Source of the DNA: an uncultured Pelagibacteraceae bacterium
Lineage (GTDB): Bacteria; Pseudomonadota; Alphaproteobacteria; Pelagibacterales; Pelagibacteraceae
Direction of reading: 5' to 3'
Assembly: GCA_902532525.1 (NCBI GenBank)
Contig: CACAIK010000001.1
Coordinates: 124,001-188,000 of the forward strand
DNA: 64,000 nucleotides
Below, piece by piece: positions 53,234-63,608 of this stretch. Position numbers and translations under genes: made by a program. Under the pieces are notes generated by a model. That model worked only from the letters and a program-made list of their open reading frames with translations, was not told the DNA's origin and ran no database searches. Position 1 is the first letter of the stretch. Each line of letters begins with the position of its first letter.

Positions 53234-54565
53234 ATGACAATATATGCTCTATCTTCTGGACCTGGAATAGCCGGTGTCTCTGTTATCAGAGTTTCTGGTA
53301 GAGAGACACAAAAAGTAATAAAGGAGCTGACCCAAAGAGATTTACCTAATCCTAGAGAGGCTACTAGAAGAAATTTCAATAAAATCAGCAATAATGAGCT
53401 TATTGATGAGGGAATTTTAATATGGTTTCCTGCTCCAAATAGCTACACTGGTGAAGATATGGCTGAATTCCATGTACATGGTAGCAAAGCGGTTGTTAAA
53501 GAAATGCATACAACTATTTCAGAGATAGATGGTTGCCGGTTGGCTGAGCCTGGTGAATTTACTAAAATAGCTTTTCAAAATGGTAAAATAAATTTACTAA
53601 AAGCAGAGAGTATATCTGACTTAATTTCATCAGAAACAGAAATCCAAAGACAACAGGCTATTAAAATTATGTCTGGTAAAAGTTCTGACAAATTTAATTC
53701 TTTAAGAGATAGAATTTTAAAAATTTTATCTAATATAGAAGCTAAAATAGATTTCCCTGAAGACGACCTACCAGATGATATTTTAAAAAATATTCACTTA
53801 GAGACCAGAGGTATAAAAACAGAAATAGAAAAAATATTAAACGATCAGAAAGTAGGAGAAAGAATTAGAGAGGGTTTTAAAATAGCAATTATAGGTCCTA
53901 CTAATGCTGGTAAATCTTCACTACTAAATTATCTATCTAAAAGAGATGTAGCAATAGTTTCAGAAGTAGCTGGAACAACCCGGGATGTAATAGAAGCACA
54001 CTTAAATATAGATGGATACCCTGTGGTAATATCTGATACAGCTGGAATTAGAAATTCAGAAGATGAAATCGAAAAAAAAGGTATCAATTTAGCTTTGAAA
54101 AAGGCTGAAAACTCTGATTTAAACTTAATTGTGATAGAGCCAAAAAATGTTGATTTTTCAAGCTTTTTTAAAGATATTACATCAAAAAACTCAATATTAG
54201 TCGTAAATAAAATGGAGCAAGGAGTCGATAATCTTAGTCAAGAAATAAAAAAACATAATCCTGTTTTTATATCAATTAAGGAAGAAAAAAATTTAGATAA
54301 ATTAATAAACATGATTAAAAATAAATTAAAAAATAATTTTATTTCCAATGAAGATATTTTTATAACTAGGCAAAGACACAGAAAAAGTCTTGAGTTATGT
54401 TTAGATAGTTTAATAAATTTCGAGGCGAAAAAATCTTTAGATGATATTGATAAAGCAGCTGAAGATTTAAGGCTAGCTACCAGACACCTGGGTTTTATTG
54501 TTGGAAAAGTTGATGTGGAAGAAATACTTGGATCAATATTTAGTGATTTTTGTATAGGTAAATAA
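53234..54565 (+). CDS. mnmE: tRNA-modification GTPase MnmE (TrmE)
   Basis: A 443-residue MnmE, working with MnmG in modifying U34 of tRNAs. The N-terminal formyl-THF-binding domain (IYALSSGPGIAGVSVIRVSG, PNSYTGEDMAEFHVHG), the G domain with GPTNAGKSSLLN, the DTAG motif and NKM, and the C-terminal catalytic FCIGK are complete. A perfect TATAAT at 53221-53226 ends seven bases before the ATG and no ribosome-binding site is visible, suggesting a leaderless mRNA. Confidence 0.97.
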   Translation: MTIYALSSGPGIAGVSVIRVSGRETQKVIKELTQRDLPNPREATRRNFNKISNNELIDEGILIWFPAPNSYTGEDMAEFHVHGSKAVVKEMHTTISEIDGCRLAEPGEFTKIAFQNGKINLLKAESISDLISSETEIQRQQAIKIMSGKSSDKFNSLRDRILKILSNIEAKIDFPEDDLPDDILKNIHLETRGIKTEIEKILNDQKVGERIREGFKIAIIGPTNAGKSSLLNYLSKRDVAIVSEVAGTTRDVIEAHLNIDGYPVVISDTAGIRNSEDEIEKKGINLALKKAENSDLNLIVIEPKNVDFSSFFKDITSKNSILVVNKMEQGVDNLSQEIKKHNPVFISIKEEKNLDKLINMIKNKLKNNFISNEDIFITRQRHRKSLELCLDSLINFEAKKSLDDIDKAAEDLRLATRHLGFIVGKVDVEEILGSIFSDFCIGK

Positions 54566-54587
54566 TCGTTGCTAATACTTATTTTTT

Positions 54588-54610
54588 GCACTTTTTAAAG
54601 TGTTTTCTTG
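54588..54610 (+). terminator. Weak hairpin after mnmE, possible terminator or attenuator
   Basis: CACTT (54589-54593) can pair with AAGTG (54598-54602) around a TTTA loop, followed by TTTTCTT. The stem is short and AT-rich, so it is at best a weak intrinsic terminator between mnmE and mnmG. Confidence 0.25.
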
Positions 54611-54641
54611 TAAAATTTAGGATCGATAATAAATTACAATT

Positions 54642-56513
54642 ATGAAAAATGAGTTAACATTTGATGTAGTTGTTATTGGAGGGGGTCATGCAGGTTGTGA
54701 GGCAGCGACAGCATCTGCCAGACTAGGAGTTAACACCGCCCTTTTTACACATAAATTTGATACTATTGGAGAGATGTCATGTAACCCAGCAATCGGGGGA
54801 TTGGGTAAAGGACATTTAGTTAGAGAGATTGATGCACTAGATGGTGTCATGGGTGAAGTAGCAGATAAGTCGGGCATTCAATTTAGATTATTAAACAAAA
54901 GTAGAGGACCGGCAGTAAGAGGACCAAGAACTCAAAGTGACAGATCGCTTTATAAAAAATTTATGCAAGAAAAACTTGTAAAGTATTGTAATTTAAGCAT
55001 ATTTTCTGATCCTGTAATAATGTTTAATTTTAGTAATAATGATATAAAGAGTTTAACAACACAATCTGGTAAAGAAATTAAATCATCAAAGATAATTTTA
55101 ACAACTGGTACTTTTTTAAATGGATTAATACATATAGGTGAAGAAAAGACACCAGCAGGAAGATTTAACGAGAAACCCTCTACAGGTTTAAGTGAACAAT
55201 TAGAAAAGTTCGATTTTAAAATTGGTAGATTAAAAACTGGTACTCCACCAAGGTTGGATGCTAGAACAATAAACTTTGAAAATTTAGAGGAGCAACATGC
55301 TGATCATGATCCCTATTTTTTTTCATTTTTAACAAAAAAAAATTTCAATAAACAAATTTCATGTCGAATGACATATACAAATGAAACTGTTCATAAAATT
55401 ATTTCAAAAAATATTAAAAAAAGCGCGATGTATTCTGGAAGTATAAAAGGAGTCGGTCCAAGATATTGTCCATCTATAGAAGATAAAATAAAAAAATTTG
55501 CAGATAAACACAGACATCAAATTTTTTTAGAACCTGAGGGTTTAAATGATCATACAATTTATCCAAATGGAATTTCAACATCTCTACCAGCGGATGTGCA
55601 GCAAGAAATATGTAATAATATCAATGGTTTAGAACAAGTAAAAATTTTGAGGCCTGGATATGCAATTGAATACGATTTTGTTGATCCAAGAGAACTTTTT
55701 TTAACGTTAGAGACAAAAAAAATAAATAATTTATACCTTGCCGGTCAAATTAATGGGACTACTGGATATGAAGAAGCTGCTGCTCAGGGATTAATCGCTG
55801 GAGCAAATGCTGCACTTTCTTTTAAAGGTCAAGAACCATTCATTTTAAACAGATCGGAAGCATATATTGGTGTTATGATAGATGATCTTGTTACCAAAGG
55901 TGTTGCCGAACCTTATAGAATGTTCACTTCAAGAGCCGAATATAGATTATCGCTGAGATCAGATAATGCAGATGTTAGATTAACTCAAAAAGGAATAGAT
56001 TTGGGATTAGTTTTAAATAAAAGAGCAAAAATATTTAAGGAAAAATACAACGCATTATCAATAATCCAATCTAAAATGGATAAATTGATGATTACACCAA
56101 CAAAAGCTAATGATTTTGGTGTAAAAATAGCAAAAGATGGAATTAGTAGATCTGCAAATCAAGTTTTAGGGCAAAAATCAGTAAATATGAGTAAAATAAG
56201 GGAAATTTGGCCTGATATTAAGTATATTTCACGTGAAATAGATGAGCAGTTAGAAATTAATTCTCATTATAAAGGTTATCTAAAGAAGCAAAAAGCAGAT
56301 ATAATTGCTTTTAAAAGAGATGAAAACTTAATAATACCTGAAAATATTAATTATGATGATTTTTCAGGTTTATCAAACGAGGTAAAGTCAAAATTTAAGA
56401 AAATTAAGCCTAAAACAATGGGGCAAGCACTAAGGATTGACGGTATAACGCCAGCTGCTGTATATATTTTGTTGTCTCACCTTAAAAGAAAGTCTATTAA
56501 GCATATAGCTTGA
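54642..56513 (+). CDS. mnmG: tRNA uridine 5-carboxymethylaminomethyl modification enzyme MnmG (GidA)
   Basis: A 623-residue FAD protein, partner of Mnm[22 protein letters not shown] (dinucleotide motif), [85 protein letters not shown] and [22 protein letters not shown] are all present, and the C-terminal helical domain that binds MnmE ends the chain. Its 3' part holds a 14/16 parS-like palindrome. It overlaps rsmG by 4 bases. Confidence 0.97.
   Translation: MKNELTFDVVVIGGGHAGCEAATASARLGVNTALFTHKFDTIGEMSCNPAIGGLGKGHLVREIDALDGVMGEVADKSGIQFRLLNKSRGPAVRGPRTQSDRSLYKKFMQEKLVKYCNLSIFSDPVIMFNFSNNDIKSLTTQSGKEIKSSKIILTTGTFLNGLIHIGEEKTPAGRFNEKPSTGLSEQLEKFDFKIGRLKTGTPPRLDARTINFENLEEQHADHDPYFFSFLTKKNFNKQISCRMTYTNETVHKIISKNIKKSAMYSGSIKGVGPRYCPSIEDKIKKFADKHRHQIFLEPEGLNDHTIYPNGISTSLPADVQQEICNNINGLEQVKILRPGYAIEYDFVDPRELFLTLETKKINNLYLAGQINGTTGYEEAAAQGLIAGANAALSFKGQEPFILNRSEAYIGVMIDDLVTKGVAEPYRMFTSRAEYRLSLRSDNADVRLTQKGIDLGLVLNKRAKIFKEKYNALSIIQSKMDKLMITPTKANDFGVKIAKDGISRSANQVLGQKSVNMSKIREIWPDIKYISREIDEQLEINSHYKGYLKKQKADIIAFKRDENLIIPENINYDDFSGLSNEVKSKFKKIKPKTMGQALRIDGITPAAVYILLSHLKRKSIKHIA
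56225..56240. promoter_or_regulatory. parS-like palindrome inside mnmG
   Basis: TATTTCACGTGAAATA is a perfect 16-base palindrome. It differs from the classical parS TGTTTCACGTGAAACA only at the symmetric second and fifteenth positions (14/16). It lies 332 bases before the perfect site in rsmG and ~1 kb before parA. Lower-affinity ParB binding is likely; this is inference from the match. Confidence 0.6.
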
Positions 56514-57157
56514 TCGATTCGAATATTATAAAAACAAACAAAATATTATATAAAAATGTTTCACGTGAAACATATTTGGAGTTAGAGAACTATTCAAAAG
56601 CAATAATTTCAAAAAATAAACAGATAAACTTAATAAGCAAGAGTACAGAAAAATTAATAAAACAAAGGCATATTGAAGATAGTTCACAAACTATTGATTT
56701 TATTGATAAAAATGATATTACAACATGTACTGATCTTGGTTCAGGAGCAGGTTTACCTGGAATAGTTTTGGGTATTTTGATGAAATCAAAAAAACCACTG
56801 TTTAAAGTAATTTTTTATGAAAAGAGCTACCATAAAAGCAACTTTTTGAAAGAAATGACAAAAAAATTCAATCTCAATTCAGAAATACATCAAAAAAATA
56901 TATTTGATGAAAAAAATTTAACAACTGATGTAATTATTTCACGTGCCTTTAAACCTTTACCTATAATTTTTAAAATTGCAGAAACAAATTTTAAAAATTT
57001 TAAGTATATTATTTTATTTTTAGGCAAAAGTGGAAAAATTCATTTAGATGATGCACGTAAATTTTGGAATTTTGATTATGAAAAAAAAAAAAGTCTTACA
57101 AATAAAGATTCTATGATTATTAAAATTTCTAATTTAAGAAAAAAGAAAAAAAAATAA
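56510..57157 (+). CDS. rsmG: 16S rRNA (guanine-527-N7)-methyltransferase RsmG (TTG start)
   Basis: A 215-residue SAM-dependent methyltransferase. [30 protein letters not shown] opens the conserved region, followed by [12 protein letters not shown], the SAM-binding [27 protein letters not shown] and [12 protein letters not shown]. No ATG lies before the conserved part; the TTG overlapping the mnmG stop (TTGA) is the only sensible start. The Val-Ser-Arg-Glu-Thr stretch is encoded by a perfect parS site, so the same bases serve protein and chromosome segregation. The C-terminus is extremely Lys-rich. Confidence 0.95.
   Translation: MIDSNIIKTNKILYKNVSRETYLELENYSKAIISKNKQINLISKSTEKLIKQRHIEDSSQTIDFIDKNDITTCTDLGSGAGLPGIVLGILMKSKKPLFKVIFYEKSYHKSNFLKEMTKKFNLNSEIHQKNIFDEKNLTTDVIISRAFKPLPIIFKIAETNFKNFKYIILFLGKSGKIHLDDARKFWNFDYEKKKSLTNKDSMIIKISNLRKKKKK
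56557..56572. promoter_or_regulatory. Perfect parS centromere site inside rsmG
   Basis: TGTTTCACGTGAAACA matches the ParB-binding consensus at all 16 positions and is perfectly palindromic. It encodes part of the VSRET segment of RsmG. parAB lie immediately downstream, and the probable origin is ~9 kb upstream, within the distance usual for parS clusters. ParB bound here would nucleate the partition complex. Confidence 0.93.
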
Positions 57158-57205
57158 AAAAGATTTGGATTAAAAAAATAAATAAAAAAAAAAATATTAA
57201 AAATA

Positions 57206-58006
57206 ATGAGTAAAAAAATTATTTCTGTAATAAACCAAAAAGGAGGAGTAGGAAAGACAACAACTGTCATAAATTTGGCAGCTGGTCTATCAATGAAGGG
57301 AAAAAAAGTTTTAGTAATAGACTTAGATCCCCAGGGTAATGCAACAACAGGCCTCGGCTTATCTAATACAACAAGTTCAGACAAAACAATTTACAGCGTA
57401 CTCAATGGAAATAATAAAATTTTAGAGGTTATACAACAGACCAAGTTCACAAATCTGAATTTAATCACTTCAAATGTTGATTTGTCAGGTCTTGAAGTCG
57501 AAACTGCAGGTGATAGTCGAAGAGCATTTAAATTAAAGGATGAATTAAGCTTGATTTTAAACGATTCTAGAGCATCATATGATTATATATTAATTGATTG
57601 TCCACCTTCACTGAGCTTACTAACAATAATGGCTCTAGTTGCCTCTGATGCTTTAGTAGTGCCACTTCAGACAGAATTTTTTGCTTTAGAGGGACTTACA
57701 CAACTCATGAAAACTATCGAGAGAATAAAATTTAATTTAAATCCAGATTTACAGATTAGGGGGATACTTCTTACGATGTTTGATAAAAGAAATAAACTTT
57801 CAGGACAGGTTGAATTAGAGGCTAGAAACTATTTTAAAGAAAAAGTTTACTCAACAGCTGTTCCTAGGAATGTAAGATTATCAGAAGCACCCTCGCATGG
57901 AATACCAGTTCTTATATATGATAAGATCTGTCCAGGTAGTAAAGCTTACTTTAAGTTTACAGAGGAATTTTTAGAACAAGATAAACCAGTGGAAAGTGCA
58001 GCATGA
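57206..58006 (+). CDS. parA: Chromosome-partitioning ATPase ParA (Soj)
   Basis: A 266-residue Walker-type ATPase that segregates origin regions with ParB. The deviant Walker A is INQKGGVGKTTTVINLAAGL, with VIDLDPQGNATTGLG, the Walker B-like YDYILIDCPPSLSLL and VPLQTEFFALEGLTQL. It lacks an N-terminal DNA-binding extension, as in chromosomal ParA proteins. It overlaps parB by 4 bases and follows rsmG after a 48-base A-rich gap. Confidence 0.97.
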   Translation: MSKKIISVINQKGGVGKTTTVINLAAGLSMKGKKVLVIDLDPQGNATTGLGLSNTTSSDKTIYSVLNGNNKILEVIQQTKFTNLNLITSNVDLSGLEVETAGDSRRAFKLKDELSLILNDSRASYDYILIDCPPSLSLLTIMALVASDALVVPLQTEFFALEGLTQLMKTIERIKFNLNPDLQIRGILLTMFDKRNKLSGQVELEARNYFKEKVYSTAVPRNVRLSEAPSHGIPVLIYDKICPGSKAYFKFTEEFLEQDKPVESAA

Positions 58007-58854
58007 TAAATCCATTTAAAAACAAGAAAGGTCTAGGAAGGGGACTATCATCCTTGATTGGTGATAGCGGAATTAAAACTTCAAATGATAAAATCTCAAT
58101 TAGTTCAATTGTACCAAATAAGAATCAGCCAAGAAAGATTTTTGAAAAAGAAGCTTTAAAAGAATTGTCATTCTCAATTAAAGAAAGAGGAATAATTCAG
58201 CCTTTAATTGTAAGAAAATCTGAAGACCATAATGATATGTTTGAATTAATTGCTGGAGAAAGAAGGTTGCAAGCTGCACAGTCCGCCGGTCTTCATGAAG
58301 TGCCGGTTGTAATTATTGAGGCTGACAATCTTAAATCTTTAGAACTAGCCATTATAGAGAATGTTCAAAGAAAGGATCTGAATTCTATTGAAGAAGCCGA
58401 AAGTTATAAAAATTTGATTGAAAACTTTGGATATGACCAAGAAAAAGTCGCTCAGTTTATAGGCAAGAGTAGATCGCACATTTCGAATTCATTACGCTTG
58501 TTATCATTACCTGAAAAGATTATTGAAATGGTAAGGTTAAACACAATTTCACAAGGTCATGCCAAAATTCTGGTTGGTTTAGAGAACGCTATACTTTTGG
58601 CTGAAAAAATAGTCAAAAAAAAACTCTCTGTTAGACAAACAGAAAATCTTGTTAAGTATGTAAAAAATGCTAGTAAAAATATTGTTAAATCAAAAGATAC
58701 AAATACTATTGAAACAGAAAATCAACTAACTGAAAAAATTGGTATGAGAGTATATTTAAATAATAAAAAAAATAATTCAGGAACTCTTGTATTTGAATAC
58801 AAAGGTTTAGATCAATTAGATAGGCTTATTAATATTATAAAAAAAAATTATTAA
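58003..58854 (+). CDS. parB: Chromosome-partitioning protein ParB (Spo0J)
   Basis: A 283-residue ParB, which binds parS and spreads as a CTP-dependent clamp. KGLGRGLSSLIGD is the N-terminal ParA-contact region. The CTPase pocket follows with PNKNQPRKIFEKEALKELSFSIKERGIIQPLIV and LIAGERRLQAAQSAGL (GERR box), then IENVQRKDLNSIEEAESY, the helix-turn-helix (QEKVAQFIGKSRSHISNSLRLL) and a C-terminal dimerisation domain. The target sites are visible upstream in rsmG and mnmG. It converges with holA (4-base overlap). Confidence 0.97.
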   Translation: MINPFKNKKGLGRGLSSLIGDSGIKTSNDKISISSIVPNKNQPRKIFEKEALKELSFSIKERGIIQPLIVRKSEDHNDMFELIAGERRLQAAQSAGLHEVPVVIIEADNLKSLELAIIENVQRKDLNSIEEAESYKNLIENFGYDQEKVAQFIGKSRSHISNSLRLLSLPEKIIEMVRLNTISQGHAKILVGLENAILLAEKIVKKKLSVRQTENLVKYVKNASKNIVKSKDTNTIETENQLTEKIGMRVYLNNKKNNSGTLVFEYKGLDQLDRLINIIKKNY

Positions 58855-59828
58855 TAGTTATTAATAAAATCAGACACCAAATTTAGTGAGTTTTTAGTGT
58901 TACTTTTAACTAAAGTTTCAATATCGTTTATTTGATAAATTTTGTTTTTAAGATCACCTAATTTCCAAGTATTTGCTTGCTTTTTTACTATTTCTTTATC
59001 CTTCCAAAATATTGGTGGCTTTGTTTCAGAAATAACTTTTTCGATATTATTATTTGTTTGATATCTTTCAATAATATCAATTAATCGTTTAGATTTACTC
59101 AAAATAGTTCTAAGTATTAATATACAATCATCGTCTGAATAATTATTTTCATTTAAAATCTTTGATATGTTTTTCCTATTTTTTGAAAGGTAATTGTCTG
59201 CTAATTCATTAACTCCATAGTTTTCAACTAAATTAGTTAATTTTTTTACAATTTCATAATCGATTGAATTATTTGAGTATGAAAAATTTAGTATTTTTTC
59301 TAACTCGTTTTGAAGATTTTCTCTGTTCCCTCCTGCTCTACTAACTAGTAAATTAATAGATTCTCTAGATAATTTGATTTTATGTTTATTAATAAATTCT
59401 AAAATAATTAAAGTTAGTGATTTAGAATCGTCTTCATAAAACGGAATTGTTACCAACTTTTTGTTTTTTTCAAAAAAGTTTCTAATTTTTGATTTTTTTT
59501 CGAGTACACCAGTTTTTAATATGATTTTAATACCATCTAAATTTATTTCTAATAGCTCCTCAATAAATTTCGTAACTTTATCACTAATTCTTGATATAAT
59601 AATTATTTTCTCGTTTTCGAAAAGTCCTTTTGTTAATATTCCATTTAAAATAGAATCGTAATTATTTATAAATTCTTCTTCCTCATATTTATTTATTGAG
59701 CCATTCGCTATATTTGTAAATTTTTTTTTTATAACTTCATTTTGAAAACCTTCATTTTTTCCATAAAATAGAAATATTTCGAACTTATTAAAGTTAAATT
59801 TATTTAATTCATATGACTTTACTATCAC
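58851..59828 (-). CDS. holA: DNA polymerase III delta subunit
   Basis: A 325-residue HolA-like protein, the clamp-opening subunit of the clamp loader. Similarity is low, as usual in this family, but the layout fits: FEIFLFYGKNEGFQNEVIKKKF at the start, LLVSRAGGNRENLQNELEKILNF in the middle lid domain and a helical C-terminal collar domain. The order leuS-lptE-holA, with overlapping ends, is the standard proteobacterial cluster and supports the call. Confidence 0.88.
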   Translation of the reverse strand: MIVKSYELNKFNFNKFEIFLFYGKNEGFQNEVIKKKFTNIANGSINKYEEEEFINNYDSILNGILTKGLFENEKIIIISRISDKVTKFIEELLEINLDGIKIILKTGVLEKKSKIRNFFEKNKKLVTIPFYEDDSKSLTLIILEFINKHKIKLSRESINLLVSRAGGNRENLQNELEKILNFSYSNNSIDYEIVKKLTNLVENYGVNELADNYLSKNRKNISKILNENNYSDDDCILILRTILSKSKRLIDIIERYQTNNNIEKVISETKPPIFWKDKEIVKKQANTWKLGDLKNKIYQINDIETLVKSNTKNSLNLVSDFINNY

Positions 59829-60277
59829 GAGCCAACTGCCATTACAGAGGTTAGAATCTCCTGAATAATTTCTTCAGTAATATTATTTATAACGTTCGCT
59901 TCAAATTGAGATAACTCAAACTTATCATTAATATTGTTATAGGATGTATGTTTTCGAATAGACTTGTTAATCAGAATTTCTTCATTTCTTATTATTTGGT
60001 ATTCAAATTGAATTTCTAGCTTGTATTTTTCTGGATCACCCTTAGCATTCGATGAAATTATTTCTTTAATTTTTTTAGTTTCAAAAAATATATCAAAATT
60101 TTCTTTCCCACTTCCACTTTGAATTAAATTTTGTTTAACAATTTCATTAACTTTTTTATCACCTTCGAATTTAATATTAACAAACCTAAAATCATATTTT
60201 TTATTTGCTAACATAGGTTTAAAAGAGCAACTGACTAATACTACTAAAAACAAAAGGATTGATATAATTTTACTCAT
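59825..60277 (-). CDS. lptE: LPS-assembly lipoprotein LptE
   Basis: A 150-residue lipoprotein: [23 protein letters not shown] carries a lipobox (LVSC), and the mature part has the alternating pattern of LptE with [27 protein letters not shown]. LptE plugs LptD in the outer membrane during lipopolysaccharide export. Sequence alone would be weak, but its place between leuS (8-base overlap) and holA (4-base overlap) is diagnostic. Confidence 0.87.
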   Translation of the reverse strand: MSKIISILLFLVVLVSCSFKPMLANKKYDFRFVNIKFEGDKKVNEIVKQNLIQSGSGKENFDIFFETKKIKEIISSNAKGDPEKYKLEIQFEYQIIRNEEILINKSIRKHTSYNNINDKFELSQFEANVINNITEEIIQEILTSVMAVGS

Positions 60278-62813
60278 TTACCAAAATATTCATAAGTCTG
60301 TTTTGAACAAATATAATTTTGTTTATTTTTTTTTCTTTTAAATGTTTATTGGTAACCTTATCTTTTTTTACGATTTCTAAAAGGTTTGTCTGATCAATAT
60401 CTTTTTTAACATTTAAAATAGCTCTTTTTTTACCATTTATTTGTATAACAAAACTTACCTCTTCTTTTTCTAGTAAAGTCTCATCGTATTCTGGCCACTT
60501 TAAATTTTGTATTTCAGTAAACTCACTTAAACATTCGCTTGCAAAGTGTGGAATTATAGGGGAGAAACAAATTAATATTTTCTTATAATTATCTTTTAAA
60601 TTTGATGCATTTGCATTTTGCCTAATATATTTAATGAGAAAATTGTATGTTTCATACATGTTTGCAATTATGACATTATAATTAAATTTCTCTAAATTGG
60701 TTGTTATTTTAGAAATTACTTCATTAGTAAATTTATCAATTTCTTTATTACTTCCACCATTGATGTCCTCAGCTAATTTTTTTTTTATCTCAATATGAAG
60801 TGTCCACAACTTTTGAATAAATTTATATGAAGAAACCATTCCTTGCTCTGACCATTGAACATCTTTTTCAGGTGGGCTGTCAGATAAAATAAATAATCTT
60901 ACTGCATCTGCTCCATAGTTTTTAATTATGAATTCAGGGTCAATTACATTTTTCTTGGATTTCGACATGGACTCAGATGGTCCTACCGTTACAATCTCAT
61001 TTTGATTATTCTTTTTAACATACTTGTTATTAATTTTTTCAACTTCATCTGGTGATAACCAATTATTGTTCCGGTCTTTGTATGTTTCATGACATACCAT
61101 ACCTTGTGTGAATAAACTTTTAAAAGGCTCAAAAATGTTGAAATTCTTGTTTTCATAATTAAGAGCTCTCATAAAAAATCTTGAATATAATAAGTGCAAA
61201 ATTGCATGTTCTACACCACCTATATATTGATCTACAGGCATCCAATAGTCTATATCCTCTTTTGTATATCCATATGATTGCTCTTTAGGTGAACAAAATC
61301 TAACATAATACCAAGATGAGCATACAAATGTATCTAATGTATCTGTTTCTCTTGTTAATTTCTTTCCATCTATAATAATTTCTTTCCACTCTTTTAATTG
61401 ATCTAAAGGATTTCCTTTAACATTTAAATTTATGTTTTCTGGAAGTTTTACTGGTAGCATTGATTTAGGTATCGGGTAAACCTCACCCTTTTTATCATAT
61501 GCCACTGGTATGGGACATCCCCAATATCTCTGTCTTGATACACCCCAATCTTTTAATCTATAATTTATTTGTTTTTTTCCCAGATTTTTTTCTTCTAATA
61601 TTTTGATTGTTTCCTCAATAGAATTTTTTGGAGCTTCAAAGCCATCTAAAAATTTGGAGTTAATAATTATACCAGGTCCAGCATATGCTTCGTTTTTTAC
61701 TTTGTAATCATTGCTTTCACTGTGCGGTTTTACAACTGTATTAATTTCTAAATCATATTTTTTCGCAAAATCAAAATCTCTTTGGTCATGAGCCGGGCAA
61801 CCAAATACTGCCCCAAACCCATAATCCATTAAAACAAAATTAGCAAAATAAACTGGAACTTTTTGATCTGGATTTAGAGGATTTATTGCTAGTAAATTTG
61901 TTTTGAAACCAATTTTTTCACCTACAGCAATTGCTTCCTCGGTTGTACCAGTTTTTGAACAATCTTCTTTGAATTTTAAAAAAGCTTCATCTTTCTCAAA
62001 GAATTTCGATATTTCATGATCAACTGAGAGAGCTAAAAATGAAAATCCAAAAAGTGTATCTGGTCTTGTTGTAAAACATTTTATACTTTTTACAGGTAAA
62101 TTCCCTTCAATTTTAAAATCAATCTCACATCCAAATGATTTACCAATCCAATTTTTTTGCATTATTTTAACTTTATTTGGCCAATTATTTAATTGTTCTA
62201 AACCGTCCAATAAATCTTGTGAAAATTTTGAAATTTTAAAAAACCATTGATTCAATTTTTTCCTTTCAACAACTGCTCCAGATCTCCAACCGCGCCCATC
62301 TATAACTTGTTCATTTGCTAAAACTGTTTGATCAACTGGATCCCAGTTAACATAGTTTTCTTTACGATAGACAAGTTTCTTTTCAAGTAATTCTAGAAAA
62401 AAGGTTTGTTGATGTTTATAATAATCTTCCGAGCAAGTTGATATCTCTCTATTCCAATCTATAGATAAACCCAAACTTTTAAGCTGATTTTTCATCATAT
62501 TTATATTTGAATTTGTCCAATCCTTTGGGTCTAAATTATTTTCTTTAGCTGCATTTTCTGCTGGCATTCCGAATGCATCCCACCCCATAGGGTGCAAGAC
62601 ATTGAAGCCTTGTAAAGTTTTATACCTTGAAAGCACGTCTCCTATTGTATAATTTCTTACATGTCCCATATGAATTTTACCTGAAGGATAAGGAAACATT
62701 TCTAAGCAATAATATTTCTTTTTTTTGGGTAAGATATTACACTTAAAAGATTCATTCTCATCCCAATGATTTTGCCATTTTTTTTCTATCAATTTAAAAT
62801 TATATCTCGACAC
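60270..62813 (-). CDS. leuS: Leucyl-tRNA synthetase
   Basis: An 847-residue class I synthetase. The HIGH motif is [14 protein letters not shown], the KMSKS motif is [13 protein letters not shown], and the editing domain with [21 protein letters not shown] and [18 protein letters not shown] lies between. The end carries the usual anticodon-binding helices and C-terminal domain ([17 protein letters not shown]). Full length. It is followed by lptE and holA on the same strand and preceded by the DUF3576 gene. Confidence 0.98.
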   Translation of the reverse strand: MSRYNFKLIEKKWQNHWDENESFKCNILPKKKKYYCLEMFPYPSGKIHMGHVRNYTIGDVLSRYKTLQGFNVLHPMGWDAFGMPAENAAKENNLDPKDWTNSNINMMKNQLKSLGLSIDWNREISTCSEDYYKHQQTFFLELLEKKLVYRKENYVNWDPVDQTVLANEQVIDGRGWRSGAVVERKKLNQWFFKISKFSQDLLDGLEQLNNWPNKVKIMQKNWIGKSFGCEIDFKIEGNLPVKSIKCFTTRPDTLFGFSFLALSVDHEISKFFEKDEAFLKFKEDCSKTGTTEEAIAVGEKIGFKTNLLAINPLNPDQKVPVYFANFVLMDYGFGAVFGCPAHDQRDFDFAKKYDLEINTVVKPHSESNDYKVKNEAYAGPGIIINSKFLDGFEAPKNSIEETIKILEEKNLGKKQINYRLKDWGVSRQRYWGCPIPVAYDKKGEVYPIPKSMLPVKLPENINLNVKGNPLDQLKEWKEIIIDGKKLTRETDTLDTFVCSSWYYVRFCSPKEQSYGYTKEDIDYWMPVDQYIGGVEHAILHLLYSRFFMRALNYENKNFNIFEPFKSLFTQGMVCHETYKDRNNNWLSPDEVEKINNKYVKKNNQNEIVTVGPSESMSKSKKNVIDPEFIIKNYGADAVRLFILSDSPPEKDVQWSEQGMVSSYKFIQKLWTLHIEIKKKLAEDINGGSNKEIDKFTNEVISKITTNLEKFNYNVIIANMYETYNFLIKYIRQNANASNLKDNYKKILICFSPIIPHFASECLSEFTEIQNLKWPEYDETLLEKEEVSFVIQINGKKRAILNVKKDIDQTNLLEIVKKDKVTNKHLKEKKINKIIFVQNRLMNILVNE

Positions 62814-62832
62814 TATGCTTTATCTTTTGGTA

Positions 62833-63396
62833 TTATTTCTTTTCTGGATCACTTCTTATGTAAGGTTCATTTTTCCCAACGTTTTGTTTTTCATAGACAG
62901 CAGCTTGAGTTAAAATTTTCCTTGATAATTCACTAGCAAGTTCGCCAGATCTGTCAGAAATTTTACAATCTGTTGACATGCTACAATTTTTGTAAAAAAC
63001 TTTTATGGACAAAGCATCTGATCTTATTTCATTTGATAAAAACCGTATTGAAATTTTAATCGACTCATCTGCTGAACTACCGTCACTGTACCAGTCTGTA
63101 ACTATTATGCCCCCACTATAATTTGCCAATGCCAATGGCATGAAGTCCAAAGTATCTAAAGATGCTCTCCAAAGCTCGTTTGAACTTGCAAAGTCAAATG
63201 TACCACCTTTAGTTTTACCAAAATTCGAAAGTCTAAAACCTCTTCCTTCTTCGATATTTTTTGCAACTCTTTCTTTAGGATCGTATGAAACTTTTCTTGC
63301 ATCTGCTCCTGGCAGTTTTCCTCCCTTACAAGAACTAAGGAAAAAAATAAATAATATTATAGCTAGAGAATTAGATTGAATTTTTTTTAGTTTCAT
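62833..63396 (-). CDS. DUF3576-family predicted lipoprotein
   Basis: A 187-residue envelope protein. The signal LAIILFIFFLSSCKGGKLPGADARK contains a lipobox (LSSC). The mature part matches the DUF3576 pattern: NELWRASLDTLDFMPLALANYSGGIIVTDWYSDGSSADESIKISIRFLSNEIRSDALSIKVFYK. This family sits before leuS in many alphaproteobacteria, as here (19-base gap), and probably helps outer-membrane assembly, but its role is not known. Confidence 0.9.
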   Translation of the reverse strand: MKLKKIQSNSLAIILFIFFLSSCKGGKLPGADARKVSYDPKERVAKNIEEGRGFRLSNFGKTKGGTFDFASSNELWRASLDTLDFMPLALANYSGGIIVTDWYSDGSSADESIKISIRFLSNEIRSDALSIKVFYKNCSMSTDCKISDRSGELASELSRKILTQAAVYEKQNVGKNEPYIRSDPEKK

Positions 63397-63518
63397 ATTT
63401 GAAATATTTAAATCATTTAGCTTATTTTTAAAATATTGTACGAATAATCAAAAAAAATGCTTAATTTTTAACGATTTTATTGATGTATTTATGCAACACT
63501 TTATTAAAAATATCTAAA

Positions 63519-63608
63519 TATAATGTTATTTTCAGAGTATTTAAAGGCCTTTTTGGTAAATAAGTCATGTTTAATATTAATATTAATAAATACAAAGGAG
63601 TATTTAAT
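63519..63608 (+). promoter_or_regulatory. Porin promoter (-10) and leader with Shine-Dalgarno in a hairpin loop
   Basis: A perfect TATAAT at 63519-63524 gives an expected ~80-base leader; no good -35 box is visible. TAAATAC (63587-63593) and GTATTTA (63600-63606) form a seven-base-pair stem with the loop AAAGGA, so the Shine-Dalgarno AAAGGAG is displayed in the loop directly before the ATG. This could stabilise the mRNA end or tune translation. Confidence 0.5.

Noticed and set aside
57076-57384. Minus-strand frame of 102 codons opposite rsmG/parA
   Set aside because: Poly-Phe composition from the A-rich spacer and no own neighbours; a shadow of parA and rsmG.
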